Assembly: GCF_037975245.1 (NCBI RefSeq)
Contig: NC_092574.1
Coordinates: 27,140,713-27,204,712 of the forward strand
Source: Apostichopus japonicus
Taxonomy: Eukaryota > Echinodermata > Holothuroidea > Aspidochirotida > Stichopodidae
Reading direction: 5' to 3'
DNA length: 64,000 nt
Shown here: piece after piece, positions 12,054 to 24,107 of the stretch
Layout of the letters: each line of letters begins with the position of its first letter
How positions within the stretch are numbered: position 1 is the stretch's first letter
Made by a program: the position numbers and the translations under genes
Notes under the pieces: generated by a model
Databases searched by the model: none
What the model saw: the letters and a program-made list of their open reading frames with translations, nothing else
What the model was told of the DNA's origin: nothing

Positions 12054-12097
12054 GATTTATTCTTCCAGGTCCAAGTTGCTCAAGCAATCCAATCTAA
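12054..12097 (+). CDS. Probable last exon of EAR-repeat-like gene
   Basis: The tract TCTTGTTTTCCAG precedes 12054. Joined in phase 1 to the preceding exon, it codes GFILPGPSCSSNPI and a TAA stop at 12095-12097. A different donor in the previous exon (at its GTT/GTACTG) would select another frame and end at the TGA near 12135. A poly(A) signal AATAAA lies at 12508-12513, about 410 bp downstream, which fits a 3' untranslated region. Confidence 0.35.
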
Positions 12098-12513
12098 CAT
12101 ATCATCAGGGACTGGTACTATTCATATCTCCAGATGAATTAATTTGTTTTGATGCTTACAGAAGGAAAGATGGACCTTTTTAAAAAATTGTCTGATTTAT
12201 AAAGTGAATTTCTTTGTAATGGATCTTATTAAAGGTTTTGGTTTATGTTCATGTCAAGACCATCTCTTATAGAGGAAGGTCCGGTAATTTTGTAACATGG
12301 AACTTTAATGAAAGCATTATCGTAAACAATTGTTTTAGTAACATTGGATCCCAAGATGTCACTGTTATCTTGTCTCAGAGTTTTGTTGACCATATAAATT
12401 CTAATAGTATTTTACATTCATTTAATGATGTAAATTTTTTATCATGATGTAAAATGTTCCTACCTCATTCTGTTCTAAGGTAACTCATTCTCACAGAATG
12501 TCTTATAAATAAA
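12098..12513 (+). other. Putative 3' UTR and poly(A) signal
   Basis: AT-rich sequence without a credible gene, ending at AATAAA (12508-12513). A 69-codon open frame at 12238-12447 has no recognisable domain. Confidence 0.3.
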
Positions 12514-13027
12514 ATGTTAAGGAGCATCACACCTGACCAATTACTCATTATAATCCATTCTTCTATATCAGATTATGAAGGCTTATGAAATGAATGTACC
12601 AAAAATATTGATAAACTAAAGGCTCATGCAAAAATGCAATAAATATCAAAATATTGGGAAAATACAGAACTACATTGAAAATGCAAAAGTTTATGTCATT
12701 TTTTCATAGTTTTCTGATGCTTTTGATCCTTTAATATTATTAAAAGGGTTATGTTGTTGTGGGCTATATGTTAAAAGGGTAAGAAACAACTTCATTGATC
12801 TATAAAAATCTTAATTGTTGTGTTCACTATAAAAGTCCATTATGTATAAACTTCAGAAGTCGGTCCCCATACTAATCGAGGCAATGCTGGGTATACGCAT
12901 TTGATTGGCTGTCATGATATCAAATCGAGTAAGCAATATTCTACTTAACCGAGAAATGGGACATTTTGTCATTGAGTGTACAGCATACACACAACTTAAA
13001 CTTCAGAAGTCCACATAGGCCTACCAA

Positions 13028-13416
13028 CAGTGGCGGAGCGTCCATACAGTCAGGGGGGCAGATGCCCCCCCCCCCCCCCCGACGGACTCAAATGGACTGC
13101 TGGCGCCCTTTTCAGCTCTTTACCACTTTATACTTATTCGCGATTATTGAATTTTTGATTGCGCTCTCATCTACCTATTGACATTTGTCACATTTTTTTA
13201 GTGTAATTTGGCGATGACACCTATTTATTCTTCGCTTATCTGCAAATTAGCCAGGCCCGGAAAGGGTCAGTTCCGGCGATCTAGGGAGTATCTTTACTCA
13301 AACAAAATCTGTACGCTACGCGCCAACCTGTGGTGGCGCTCTGCTTAGATAGTGTCGAAAGCGCCCCTCCAGACTATTCTCGCCCCTCCTGACCAATACC
13401 CCTAGCTTCGCCACTG
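13028..13416 (-). mobile_element. Small hAT-like element (389 bp), 8-bp TSD CCTACCAA
   Basis: It is bounded by CAGTGGCGGAGC and its inverse GCTTCGCCACTG. The flanks are CCTACCAA at 13020-13027 and 13417-13424. The interior matches, in reverse orientation, the small elements at 23355-23732 and 37208-37581. It is non-autonomous with no coding sequence. An 8-bp duplication and CAG...CTG ends are usual for hAT elements. Confidence 0.85.
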
Positions 13417-13735
13417 CCTACCAATCGGGGTATCGCCAACTTATACACTAGATTAATGGTCATAACATCAAATCGAGGAATTAATGTATTTCTTTATAAA
13501 GTCAATGTAAACATTTGATGAGCGGTATTATATCAAATCAAAGAAAACAAAATACTCCCAATGTAACTGAACCATGAGATAATGATAAAACAATAATCAT
13601 CATCATGTCCACATACCAATCGAGGCAATGATGAATGTAAGTCAAAGTAGGCTTGATTTGCCGTCATAGTATCAAATCGAGGAGTCAATGTAGTTCTTAT
13701 ATCAGCGGACTTGGACTAATTTATCAGAACAGAAC

Positions 13736-14043
13736 CAGGCGCGTAGCCAAGCCTGGGGGAGGGGGCGAAGGGGAGACCGCCCCCCCTTGAGCATATTTTT
13801 TTTGTATGTTTTTATGATGTCGCTAGTAAATTCAAAATAGAAATGGCTTAGATGCAACTTACAAGGCCTGGGAAGTGCCATTTCCAGCGATCTGGGAGGC
13901 ATTTTGAGCCAAAATTTTCTTGTACGCTTCGCGCCAACTCATAGTGGCGCTACGCTTAGATATTTTTGAACGCAAATTCTACGGCTCTGATAGCTTGCCG
14001 ACAGGTTCGCCCCTCCCTTGGCAGCTTCCTCGCTACGCGCCTG
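13736..14043. mobile_element. Small hAT-like element (308 bp)
   Basis: Terminal inverted repeats are CAGGCGCGTAGCC and a CTACGCGCCTG end. The flanks AACAGAAC (13728-13735) and GACAGAAC (14044-14051) agree in 7 of 8 positions. The interior shares the 'CGCTTCGCGCCAAC' type sequence with the other hAT-like copies. Confidence 0.75.
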
Positions 14044-14365
14044 GACAGAACTTAAGCAATTTGTGTTCAGAAGTGCATACACGAATTGATGGTATAGCGC
14101 TAGATAGGCCTATGCCTACACGTGACTCAATGCTTACCAGTTTTGGCCAACCTATATGCATCTGTCATTACTTTAACTGTGTAAACTTTTTAAATTCACC
14201 TGCCAATCGAGGAAATACTGAATACATTTGATTTGAGCCTCGGAATATAGTAACCACTGGACTCCAGGCTAATATAACCGAAACATTCACTTCAGAAGTC
14301 TATATATAATTCAAGGCAGTACTGCATACTGCATAACTTATACACTTGATCAGCTGTCATAACTA

Positions 14366-15117
14366 CGGAAGCGTAGAAGGGACATTGCATTGACGAGTTA
14401 CCAACTTGACAAAACGACAATTATCTGCAACGGTTACATCTCTATGTTCCGACGTTTACTATGTTCCGACGTCTCTATGTTCCGACATCTCTATGTTCCG
14501 ACGTCTCTATGTTCCGACAATATTTTTGGACTCTTAATTTTTTTTACCCAAATTTTTTCGGGCTCAATTTTTTTTGGACCAAAATTTTTGACCAACATGT
14601 TTTCGGACCAACTTTTTCGGACCAAAATTATTTTAGACCAAAATATTTTTATGACCCAATTTTTTTTGGACCAAAATTTTTGACACCAACATGTTTTCGG
14701 ACCAACTTTTTTCGGACCAAATTTTTTTTTGACCAAACTGATTTTGGTCCCAAAAAATTTGAGTACAAACAATTAAATTTCGGGTCACAAGCAATTTTCG
14801 GTCACAAGCACTATTTGGGTCATAACAAACTTTGGGCCTTTTTTTTTCGTGAAAAAAATTTGGTGCGTCCAAAAAATTGTGTCTCCCAAAAAAAAGGTAG
14901 GTCGGAAAAAATGTTGGTCCAAAAAAATTGAGTCCCCCCCAAAAAAATTTGGGGCCCAAAAAATTAAGTCCCCCAAAAAAATTTGGTCCGAAAAATGGGG
15001 GACCAAAAGATTGAGTCTCCCAAAAAAATTGTGTCCGAAAAAATTTTGGTCCAAAAAAATTAGAGTCCAAACAAATTGTCGGAACATAGAGACGTCGGAA
15101 CATAGAGACGTCGGAAC
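14366..15117. mobile_element. Fold-back (long palindromic) element
   Basis: The left arm has repeats of TATGTTCCGACGTC (14450-14520) and the right arm has GACGTCGGAACATAGA repeats (15078-15117). Between them, T-rich 'TTTTTGGACCAAAATTT' motifs on the left half mirror 'TTGGTCCAAAAAAATT' motifs on the right half. The whole can fold into a roughly 650-bp imperfect hairpin. Removing it joins GTCATAAC to ATCAAATCGAGG, restoring the surrounding repeat. F-rich open frames on both strands are by-products. Confidence 0.6.
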
Positions 15118-15119
15118 AT

Positions 15120-15631
15120 CAAATCGAGGAATCAATGCATTTCTTATACCAGGAAACATTGTTTTGCTGTATCCTCATTGTGTTTGGAAGGGACAGATAT
15201 ACGTATTGATTGTACTCCATTGACTCTTGAAGTTTGCTTTAGTATTTAGTTCGATATATGAGAAAGAAAATCGAACATAAAGGTGACACAAAGACAAACA
15301 TCTATCCTCCAAAACGAAAAATATAAAAAATTGTAACGCGTCGACATAAAGTAAAAAAAGAGTAAGTAAAGAATAGATCAAGTGATGAAAGGTAGGTAAG
15401 AACAAACACTAACACTGCAACATGTCCTTATTCCCAGTTTTAGCTATGTTTTGGCAATTGGAAAAGAACATGCCTTACTCTAGAGATCAAACATGATGCT
15501 AACCAACTCGAAATCATATGTGATTCCTAAAGCCGGATCTCGAAAGAGATACTTTGAACAGACTCTGTGAAATGAAATGGAAGTAAACGACAAAGGCAAA
15601 TGAATATATGAATATATATATATATATATAT
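15120..15631. other. Intergenic, no gene seen
   Basis: AT-rich sequence ending in a short TA microsatellite (15609-15630). No supported gene. Confidence 0.4.
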
Positions 15632-15903
15632 CAGGGCGTATCCAGGATTTTCTAACACGGGGGCGCAAAGTACTATCTAAGCGGAGCGCCACCATCTTGG
15701 CGATGTCTTGGTGTTTTTCTTCTGCTCCGTCCTTTTCTCCCTTTCTACTTTTTCTTTTTTTTTCTTTTTCTTTTCCCTTCCTTCCTCTCCTTCCTGCTCT
15801 TTTTTTCCCCTCTTTTTTCCCCTTTCTTCTCTTTTCTTTTTCTCTCCTCTTTTTCTTACCCGGGGGGCGCACGCCCCAACGCCTCTCCCTGGATACGCGC
15901 CTG
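15632..15903. mobile_element. Small hAT-like element with CT-rich core (272 bp)
   Basis: The ends CAGGGCGTATCCAGG and CCTGGATACGCGCCTG form terminal inverted repeats. The centre is a long pyrimidine tract (15720-15860), which produces K/E/R-rich and F/S-rich open frames on opposite strands that are not genes. The left flank is a TA microsatellite and no clear target duplication remains. Confidence 0.6.
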
Positions 15904-18900
15904 AGAGTGTATGTTCAGCTGGCATTCACCAGCCAGCCATGTAGATGATGCAGGGGGCTATAGTAGTCCCAATATTGTGATATTGAGCCTTATGTTGTGG
16001 GCGGAGGTCATATATTCGTTTGAGTTCACCAGGGATCAAATTGTGGAAACCATTGTTTATCACAATATTTTAACAAGGACAGATGTCATATTAAGTATTT
16101 TGATGTATCACATTTAGTACAAGAAGCCAGTTGTTGAGGTCAATGGTCATTCCAGGACAGCCTGTGTCATTGTGAATTATTGTTTGTCACATCACACTGC
16201 TTTTCACTGTATTACTAAGATCAAAATGACATCTAATGATCACCATTTTATCTTTGTAACCATAACTTTGAAACAGCTTTGAACAATGAAAGGATCTAAT
16301 TGAAATGGAGTTATATTGTGAGAATTACCGTATACACACAGTCTCTATATAAATTACAAAGCCACTATCGTTTATGCCAAAGAATCTACCATATGACGAA
16401 TAGCAGCAACCAATCAAAGCATTGGCTTCATGTGATTTGCTTTAAACAAGAATGATATTCATTGTATGTGTGGCTAAATGTGTAAGACTGCATTGACTCC
16501 TTACATAAGTGCTCATTCTGGACACTCAAAGAGAAAACTTCAGAAATAAGAGATCTGCCAAGCAAGATGATATACCAAATTGGAATTGGTCTTAAGTCCG
16601 AGTGCAGAAAACTGGACTCGAGTACTATAAACGTGTATATTACACATTTCTTTGTGGGTATACTGTACGGGTGGGATCTACTTTAAATACGTGTTTGTTG
16701 CCACATTGTTCAGTTCAGTGGTGTTGTTATTGTTTGTTGTGTAGGGCAATCAATCTTGTAAAGCTTCATACAACAGACACATCCCTACCTGTGATTCATT
16801 GATTAACGGTAAACTGTAATCGTAGGTGCTTTTTTGTTTTTTAAATTATGTGATGCAACTTACCAGGTATAGAAACAATTAAACACAAGAACACTGTGAT
16901 ACAACAAATTTGAACACATTGTTAGTAACAGATGATGAAGCCACAAATGAAAGTATGAGTTCATGTATAAGAATTCAAAATAATAACAATTTTGGAAGCT
17001 AGGAAAGTTTTAAAGAAAATGGTTACACATCTCTAAAGGAGTAATGGCGTTCCATTATAACAATTCCTCATTCATATAAACACTTAATAGATATGCCGTT
17101 TTACCTGCAACTTTAAACCAGGGAGTTGAAAAAAATATTCATCTGTTTGCACAAATCGTAGATATAACCCTCAGTGTCAACGTGTAAATTGTGTAAACAA
17201 GAGTACAACGACACAGGATTCGGTATTTGAGCAGGTTTCCAATAAAATGTTTTCGTACTTTTTGGAATAATATCTTTCTTTCTTTCTTTTAAAAAACCGC
17301 AACTTCTCAAAAGAACCAAAATTTCTTCCAATCCTTTGTATAGATGACTGAATTTGTTTCAAAACAAATAAATGATAACAATGAACCGCAAAGTAGAAGG
17401 TTAAAAACACTCCCGTTACAAAGAAGTTTCATGCTGAAAGCAGTCAATGATGCGTTTCCAAATTTCCTGTGATTTGTTTGGCTTATAGTCCCTACCATTG
17501 TCTGCAAACATTTTTGCATTTATCGTGCTCAATGAACACAACGTATTTTGTTTAAATAACCTATTTATATAGCGCATTATACCGACATTCTCAATGCAAC
17601 TAATTGTAACGTTGCTGTCCCGTGTAGAGATAGCAAAGTTTGTAGTATAGGCTCTCATGTGTGTGCACTCTCAAATATCACATCGTGTATGGTTGGCCAC
17701 AGTGGACAAAATTCAGAAATTATGACGACATATCAGGAGGCAGGACTTTTTTTATGTCTACATAAAATTGATTGGATGTGGACATAAATTCAAATTAATG
17801 CTGGCATATATTAAAATAATGCTGTCACCGTACCGTACCAGCTGCGTACTGATAATGCAATTGGCACCTTCCTCTTTCAATCTGTGTGAATATTAATGTA
17901 CATTTAAAGAGTTGTGTCTGTATTGCATGTATGGGCTACCACATTATGTCAAAATATTCTGGCTATGAGTTGCACTTCTCGTTATATAGTAAGTACACCT
18001 TGTAAAGGGTTTCAGTGCAAACACATGAATTTATTTGTAATCTAAGATAATACATATAATATTAATGTCCCCACGCTTCCATAGGCATGAGTTGTATAAT
18101 TTGCATTTATGATTTTCAATATGCACATTATAAACATATCACTATAGGATATCCGTTGCGCACAAGCCAATGTTTTTGTCAGGGGTCATTATAACTAAGT
18201 ATTGTGCGTTCCTGTAGAGGTAATTTAAAGTGCATGTTTTCATGGAGGAACGGATACATATTTGCATTATTCGGCAAAGCAAAGCTCTTGTGATCATTCG
18301 ACCGCTATAAACAGTGAAACAATATTTAAAAAAAATTATACACGAATATAAAATAAGGCACCGTCGACAAATAAAATCCGTGTTTTCCGTTCCATGTCGG
18401 GATTCTGCATTTTACCATGATTTTCCCATGACACATGCATAAATTGTAAACTTACTTGTGAATATAACAGAATACTACCAATCACACAAGTAAGATTAAT
18501 ATTTGTTTGTTAAAAACAGTGGCAAAAATCGTACAAACCCCAATGCCACTATATATACCCAGGCTAACACGCTTTGATTTCAACAATGTCGTTCCTTGCT
18601 AAGAGATGTCTGCGTTGCATGGATATTCTATTAAACAAATTTCTGATGATTTGATTGGTTGATAGTCAGCTGTAAACATTCTGAGATCTTTCAGTACTTC
18701 GGATGACACAAACGTCGTCCGACAATTTTTTGCTGTATGAAAGCAGCTATCACTTGTGCTGTGGAGTGCTGTGGAGTGATGTATATGCAGCGCCTACGCG
18801 TGTTATGTATACAGGGAGGGTAACATGGATCGGACATATTCTGTCCGTAGACTGTCAGCGGTCAAACCGGACGGGTAAAAGCAAAATCAAATTCAAACCT

Positions 18901-19190
18901 GGCGCACCGTTCGGTTAAAACGGGCTGACGAGAATCCTGCAGTCAGTGATTCATGCATAATTATCAATAGCTATGGTATATCCAGACGGTCGGGCCGAGC
19001 GATCCCAAGCGCACCTTATTGGGCCAACACCTTGGAACCCCGTTCGCCAGCAGGCTCACTGCACATATTACATCTAAGTTCTACCACCCAAATAAGTCTT
19101 AAAGTAAAAATAAAAAGTATCAAACTTACCATTTTCTATCACTGCTACAGCTATACAACAGAATATGCATATTATTTGTGTTAGATGGAA
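15904..19190. other. Gene-free stretch
   Basis: AT-rich unique-looking sequence. Open frames up to about 80 codons (for example 17416-17658 minus) show no domain, splice structure or compositional sign of coding. I see nothing in it that can be named. Confidence 0.35.
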
Positions 19191-19198
19191 CACATATC

Positions 19199-20045
19199 CA
19201 GGGGCGAAGCGAAGGGGTTTTTGTTGGGGGGGGGTGTGGAGAATTTGATTTGCCGAAGGATCTGGAAGTGGTGACTGAAATGGGGGAGGGGTCTAAGGGG
19301 AGGGGGTGTCCCCCTCCCCTTTGGAAAATTTTTAGTTTTGAAACGTCCTTAGATAAAATCTGGTGTATATTTTAAGTCAAATTTGATTTGCCGACGGATC
19401 TGGAAGTGGTGACTGAAATGGAATGGAGGGGTCTAATTTTTAGTTTTGAAACGCCCTAAGATGCAATCTGATGTATATTTTAAGTCAAATTTGATTTGCC
19501 GACGGATCTGGAAGTGGTGACTGAAATGGGGGAGGGGTCTAATTTTTAGTTTTGAAACGCCCTTAGATGCAATCTGATGTATATTTTAAGTCAAATTTGA
19601 TTTGCCGACGGATCTGGAAGTGGTGACTGAAATGGGGGAGGGGTTTAAGGGGAGGGGGTGTCCCCCTCCCCTTTGGAAAATTTTTAGTTTTGAAACGTCC
19701 TTAGATGCAATCTGGTGCATATTTTAAGTCAAATTTGATTTGCCGACGGATCTGGAAGTGGTGACTGACATGGGGGAGGGGTCTAAGGGTAGGGGGTCTA
19801 CCCCTCCCCTTTGGAAAAATTAGTTTGAACGTCCTTAGATGCAATCTGGTGCATATTTTAAGTCAAATTTGGCACGGAAGAAGCTCACGTTCTCCTTTTT
19901 CTATTCAGCTTTCCTTCTTTCTTCCCTTTCCGCTCTTCACCTTTTCTCCTTTTGCCGACAGACCCAAAATTTGCCGACAGCGACCAAATTATTGGGGGGG
20001 GGGGGGTGTGACACCCCTCCACACCCCCCGCTCGCTACGCCCCTG
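19199..20045. mobile_element. hAT-like element (847 bp), 8-bp TSD CACATATC
   Basis: It starts CAGGGGCGAAGCG and ends CGCTACGCCCCTG, flanked by CACATATC at 19191-19198 and 20046-20053. Internally, a 105-150-bp unit (TTTGCCGACGGATCTGGAAG, then TGGTGACTGAAATGGGGG) is repeated five times. Non-autonomous. Confidence 0.85.
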
Positions 20046-20053
20046 CACATATC

Positions 20054-20661
20054 GCATGCTTATGTCATAGCTAAATGATTCATTTTGGACAGCGCATGAA
20101 TAGAAGTGCAAATCCATCATTCATGTACAGAAATCACAAAGTTCCTGTCGACTGATTGAACTCGAGATCTTTAAAGAATTAAACATATAGGGAAGAATAT
20201 AAGAGTGTAACAAATTATTACCCAGTAGGAGTATACGTTAGTGGTTTTAAAATGTGCACAAGTAGGGAGGGGGTGGGGTTGATGGGAGCAATTGATATTG
20301 TGTCCCCCTATCTCCAAAATTGGGGAGGGGATCCCTCCAGGATTGACGCCCATGGTTACGTTTACATTGGATCCACCGTGTGCGATAACTTGTTATGTTG
20401 AATCTCTAGTTCCAGAAATAGCTGATCTCAGTCTTAGTATAAAAGCTTTCAGGCTAGAATGTTGATCTCGAGGGCAGGATCAGATCCCCTGCTGGAGATG
20501 AAATATGACAACCATTTTATTTATTTTTAAAGTGATCAAGCTCTTAGGAATCAAAATTCGCAGATCTCATTATTTATACAACAAACATATCATACTGGGA
20601 TGGGGTTGCTTCTAAAATATTGTCAGATTCTAGTCAAGTGACAGATTAAGGGTATATGTAT
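20054..20661. other. Intergenic, no gene seen
   Basis: No coding or structural feature recognised. Confidence 0.35.
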
Positions 20662-21753
20662 TAGGGATGCACCGGATCCTAATTTTTGGATCCGGCCGGA
20701 ACCGGATTTGCCGGATAGTACATGAAATCCGGCCGGGAAAAATCCGGCCGGATAAAATCCGGCCGGAACCGAATTTTTTCATTACACAAAAGAAAATCAT
20801 TAATAAGAAGTAGAAGTATGAAACGAGGAGCAAATCGTAGGTGAGGTACAGTGGCGTAGGAAGGTACTTTTGAGTGGGAGGGGGGGGGGCTGAAGACTGA
20901 TGGCCGGCCTGGGGTAGGGGTTGGATTTTTTTTGCATTTCCAGGTGGCCTCAGATGCAATTTGGTGCAATATAGCACACTTCAACCCACCCACTCCATTT
21001 TGTATATAATTTTGCATTTTAACCTGGCCTTAGATGCAATTTGGTGCTCCAAATGAGATCTTTTTCTCATTTGGAAATGAAAAAGGGGTTTTCTGACTTG
21101 CGAAGCGGGGGGGGGGGGCGGAATGATACTTCCGCCCCTCCATATTTTTCACTGGGGGGCTAGCGCCCCCAGCCCCCCGGTTCCTACGCCCTTGGTGAGG
21201 TATGCGCATATTATAAAGAAGGTGAAATTAAGACCCCATTTATGAGATTAAATATGGCTTGAAGTGGTGTAATCTACATTCTTTAATAAAATAACAATAT
21301 AATTGTTGACAAGCTTGATACAGTTTGTAAATTTGTTTGCTGGAAAAATACTGCATACTACCTATGAAGTTTGTTTTTAAACGGGAAGCTACATTTCACA
21401 AATCTCATACTTTATACTGAATAAAAAGATTATTTAATTGGATCTTTAGAAACAGTGGGTCAGACCATTGAGAAAATTAAATTAAACATGTTAAACTTAA
21501 TTTTTCCTTACTTTGAATGTTTTTATTAATTTTTGGAAATAGTTTACATTGATTTAAGTTAATACCAACATCTTTTTATGGAATAATTCAGGCCAGATTT
21601 TGAAGAAGATCAGGCCAGATTTTGAAAAAGATCCGGCCGGATTTTGAAAAATATCCGGCCGGAACCGGATAATTGCTCACTATCCGGCCGGATAGTCCGG
21701 CCGGATAGTCCGGCCGGATAGTCCGGCCGGACCGGATATCCGGTGCATCCCTA
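20662..21753. mobile_element. hAT-like element (1092 bp), 8-bp TSD ATATGTAT
   Basis: The ends are TAGGGATGCACCGGAT and the inverse ATCCGGTGCATCCCTA. The flanks are ATATGTAT at 20654-20661 and 21754-21761. Both subterminal zones are dense in CCGGCCGGA repeats, which could serve as transposase-binding repeats. A second element is nested inside at 20849-21194. There is no transposase gene. Confidence 0.85.
20849..21194. mobile_element. Nested small hAT-like element (346 bp), TSD GTGAGGTA
   Basis: It starts CAGTGGCGTAGGAAGG and ends TTCCTACGCCCTTG. The flanks are GTGAGGTA at 20841-20848 and 21195-21202. It lies within the TAGGGATGCACCGG-ended element and is therefore younger than it. Confidence 0.85.
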
Positions 21754-21761
21754 ATATGTAT

Positions 21762-22329
21762 AAGGTAAGTAGGCATACCTTGCTCATAAATTCCAAACAA
21801 ATCTTTGTGAATTTTTGCAGCTGAATTTGTGATTTTATATGCTCTGACTTAAGTTTTTATATATGTTGGTCTAAGGTCAACTTTTGCTCGTACAAAAGTG
21901 GCCTAAAATGTGTAGCTAAGTTATTTCAAGGAATATTCTAAGTTATTTCTAGGAATATTGTAAGTTATTTCTAGCTGTATTTTAAAGGAATATTCTCTAC
22001 ACACAAATTTGCGATGTGAACTGCAACTCAAGTGGAATGCCTACTTGTGTGTTTTGGCATTCAAACTTAGTACACATTACATGCCTACTGGAGAGATAAC
22101 TGAGTAAGTCACCGAAGAGCGGTGCGGTGTATTACGAGTCCCTCGGCAAGGGAATAAGTATTCACACTATACGCATATATCGGTTAAGGTTGGTGAGCGA
22201 TTTACTTTGTATTGTTTAAAAATGGTCTAAGCCAAAGGTCGAGAGATTGATATTTTATGCTCAGTATATTACAGATGGCTTGGCGTTATTCAAACAACGA
22301 GGGAACGTGACATCTACCAATTACCCGAC
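21762..22329. other. Intergenic with short repeat
   Basis: The only structure seen is a threefold repeat of AAGTTATTTCTAGGAATATT-like sequence at about 21918-21980. Confidence 0.35.
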
Positions 22330-22473
22330 ATTTACTTTGCTCCTCGCTTACCTGTCTCCTCACAACCTTAGCACCTCATTCTACCGTGCCTATAAAGTCC
22401 TGGTAAAATAATAACACTGTGCGCCCTCTATGACCGAACCCCCCCCCCCCTCGGTCACTCCTCACTACTCATT
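22330..22473 (+). repeat. DIRS left inverted terminal repeat
   Basis: From ATTTACTTTGCTCCTCGC to CTCCTCACTACTCAT, it is the inverse of 29662-29827 through the shared core (CTTACCTGTCTCCTCACAAC onward). The outermost 15 bp differ between the two ends, as in DIRS elements. Confidence 0.85.
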
Positions 22474-23034
22474 CTACCATTAAAAGTGTCTTCACGTGAA
22501 TTTCTTGTGGATATATTTCCCTTGGATTTCGTCTTGGTTTTCTTTAGCGATCTTTGGAAGTTTTTTTCCTCGGATTCTTAGGAGTATTGCAGTCCTTTCC
22601 AGCCCGATAAGTATCCTTTTTTGTTGAAAGGGAGGGTTTTGGGGACTGTTTTTATTCTTAGTGCGTTTCCGCCCTTAGGTTTGTTGCGGGGGTAGCAGTT
22701 CCGCGAACTGCCTAGGTTTCCCGCCATTTTCCTTCCCCACGCTATAGGCGTGTCGTTGTATTTTCATGTTCATAGCATGTCTACATTGTATTTCTATTCA
22801 CGATTCTTCTTCGTATTTTGCCGTTGCTAGGTTACGCTACGTACCTCTACTCACCGTTATGTACCTCCCGTTATCTCCCGTTCTCTTGTTAGTTTGTATT
22901 TTTCCGTAAGCTTAAGAGTTAGTCTTTCCTTAATTCGAGCGTTTTAGTATGTCTCGTAACTGAAGTTTTTTTAACTACTCGATGTTTCGGCCAGGCAGAA
23001 CCTGGGTCGAACACGATTTGTGTCCTAAGTGTAG

Positions 23035-24107
23035 CAGGCGCGGCGGAACGGAAAAATTATTGGGGGGGCTAACGTGTGGAGACTATCTAAGCGGAGCGCC
23101 ACCATCGGTTGGCGCGGAGCGTACAAGAAAATTTAGGGTATTTTCACACCCCCAGATGGCCGGAAACGGCACTTCCCGAGTGTTTTATGCTGCGAATACC
23201 TGGCCCTAAAATATGGGTCTCAAGCCTGCAATTTCTCAGATTGCACGTAAAAGTCTGTAAAAACATTGTAATTTGTATATTCGATGGTGTTTTCAGAGAG
23301 TAGCTATTACTCGTAGTGTACTCGCAAAAGACGTTTTTGAGTGTATAGTAAGGGCAGTGGCGGAGCTAGGGGTATTGGTCAGGGGGGCAAGAATGGTCTG
23401 TAGGGGCGCTTTCGACACTATCTAAGCGGAGCGCCACCACAGGTTGGCGCGGAGCGTACAGAAAATTTTTGAGTAAAGTTACTCCCTAGATTGCAGGAAA
23501 TGACCCTTTCCGGGCCTTGCTAATTTGCAGATAAACGGAGAATAAATAGGTGTCGTCGCCATTTTGTTGGAAAATTACACCAACAGAATATGACAAATGT
23601 CAATAGGTATATGAGAGCGCAATAAAATAGTCAATAATCGCGAATAAGTTAAAAGTAGTGAAAAGCTGAAAAGGGCGCCAGCAGTCCATTTGAGTCCGTC
23701 AGGAGGGGGTATATATGGACGCTCCACCACTAAGTAAGGGGATGTTGGAGAACTGGCTGAAATGAGGCAAGTCATTGGCCTAAGACGAAGTTGTGTTACG
23801 CTTACCGGTACTCACACTCGCTGCTTCCACTTTTCACGGGGCGTGCCAGACGCGGTTGGGGTGACAATGTGGTCTATAGCCAGGGGACAGGCCGAGGGAC
23901 CAGGGTCCCCCAGCAATTACTAAAATTATTACACCTATATAGTATACGTGTGCATCGGACAGATCGACAAGTATGCATTGAAAAATGGGCAGATGCACGT
24001 TTCGGAGTCTTGGTAAATATTGGGGGGGCTTATCATGCATTTGCCCCCTCAACTTTTTCATTGGGGGGGCTGAGCCCCCCCAAGCCCCCCCGGTTCCGCC
24101 GCCACTG
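23035..24107 (+). mobile_element. Composite hAT-like element, copy 1 (1073 bp), TSD AAGTGTAG
   Basis: It starts CAGGCGCGGCGGAACGG and ends CCGGTTCCGCCGCCACTG, with AAGTGTAG at 23027-23034 and 24108-24115. It contains a second complete element at 23355-23732 with its own duplication. No transposase is encoded. It is about 95% similar by eye to the copy at 36885-37948. Confidence 0.9.
23355..23732 (+). mobile_element. Inner hAT-like element nested in copy 1, TSD AGTAAGGG
   Basis: CAGTGGCGGAGC...GCTCCACCACTA, flanked by AGTAAGGG at 23347-23354 and 23733-23740. Same family as the solo element at 13028-13416. Confidence 0.88.

Larger units (their letters stand above)
12830..15140. repeat. Diverged repeat block carrying inserted elements
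   Basis: A diverged unit with the phrases ACTTCAGAAGTC, CCAATCGAGGCAAT and ATCAAATCGAGG recurs at about 12850, 13005, 13430, 13610, 14200-14340 and 15118. Two hAT-like insertions and one fold-back element interrupt it. No coding sequence is supported. Confidence 0.5.

Noticed and set aside
14390-15223. F-rich frames on both strands (FFGPKFF type)
   Set aside because: They arise from the A/T-rich mirrored halves of the fold-back element.
15480-15948. K/E/R-rich and F/S-rich frames on opposite strands
   Set aside because: They come from a pyrimidine tract within a small hAT-like element.
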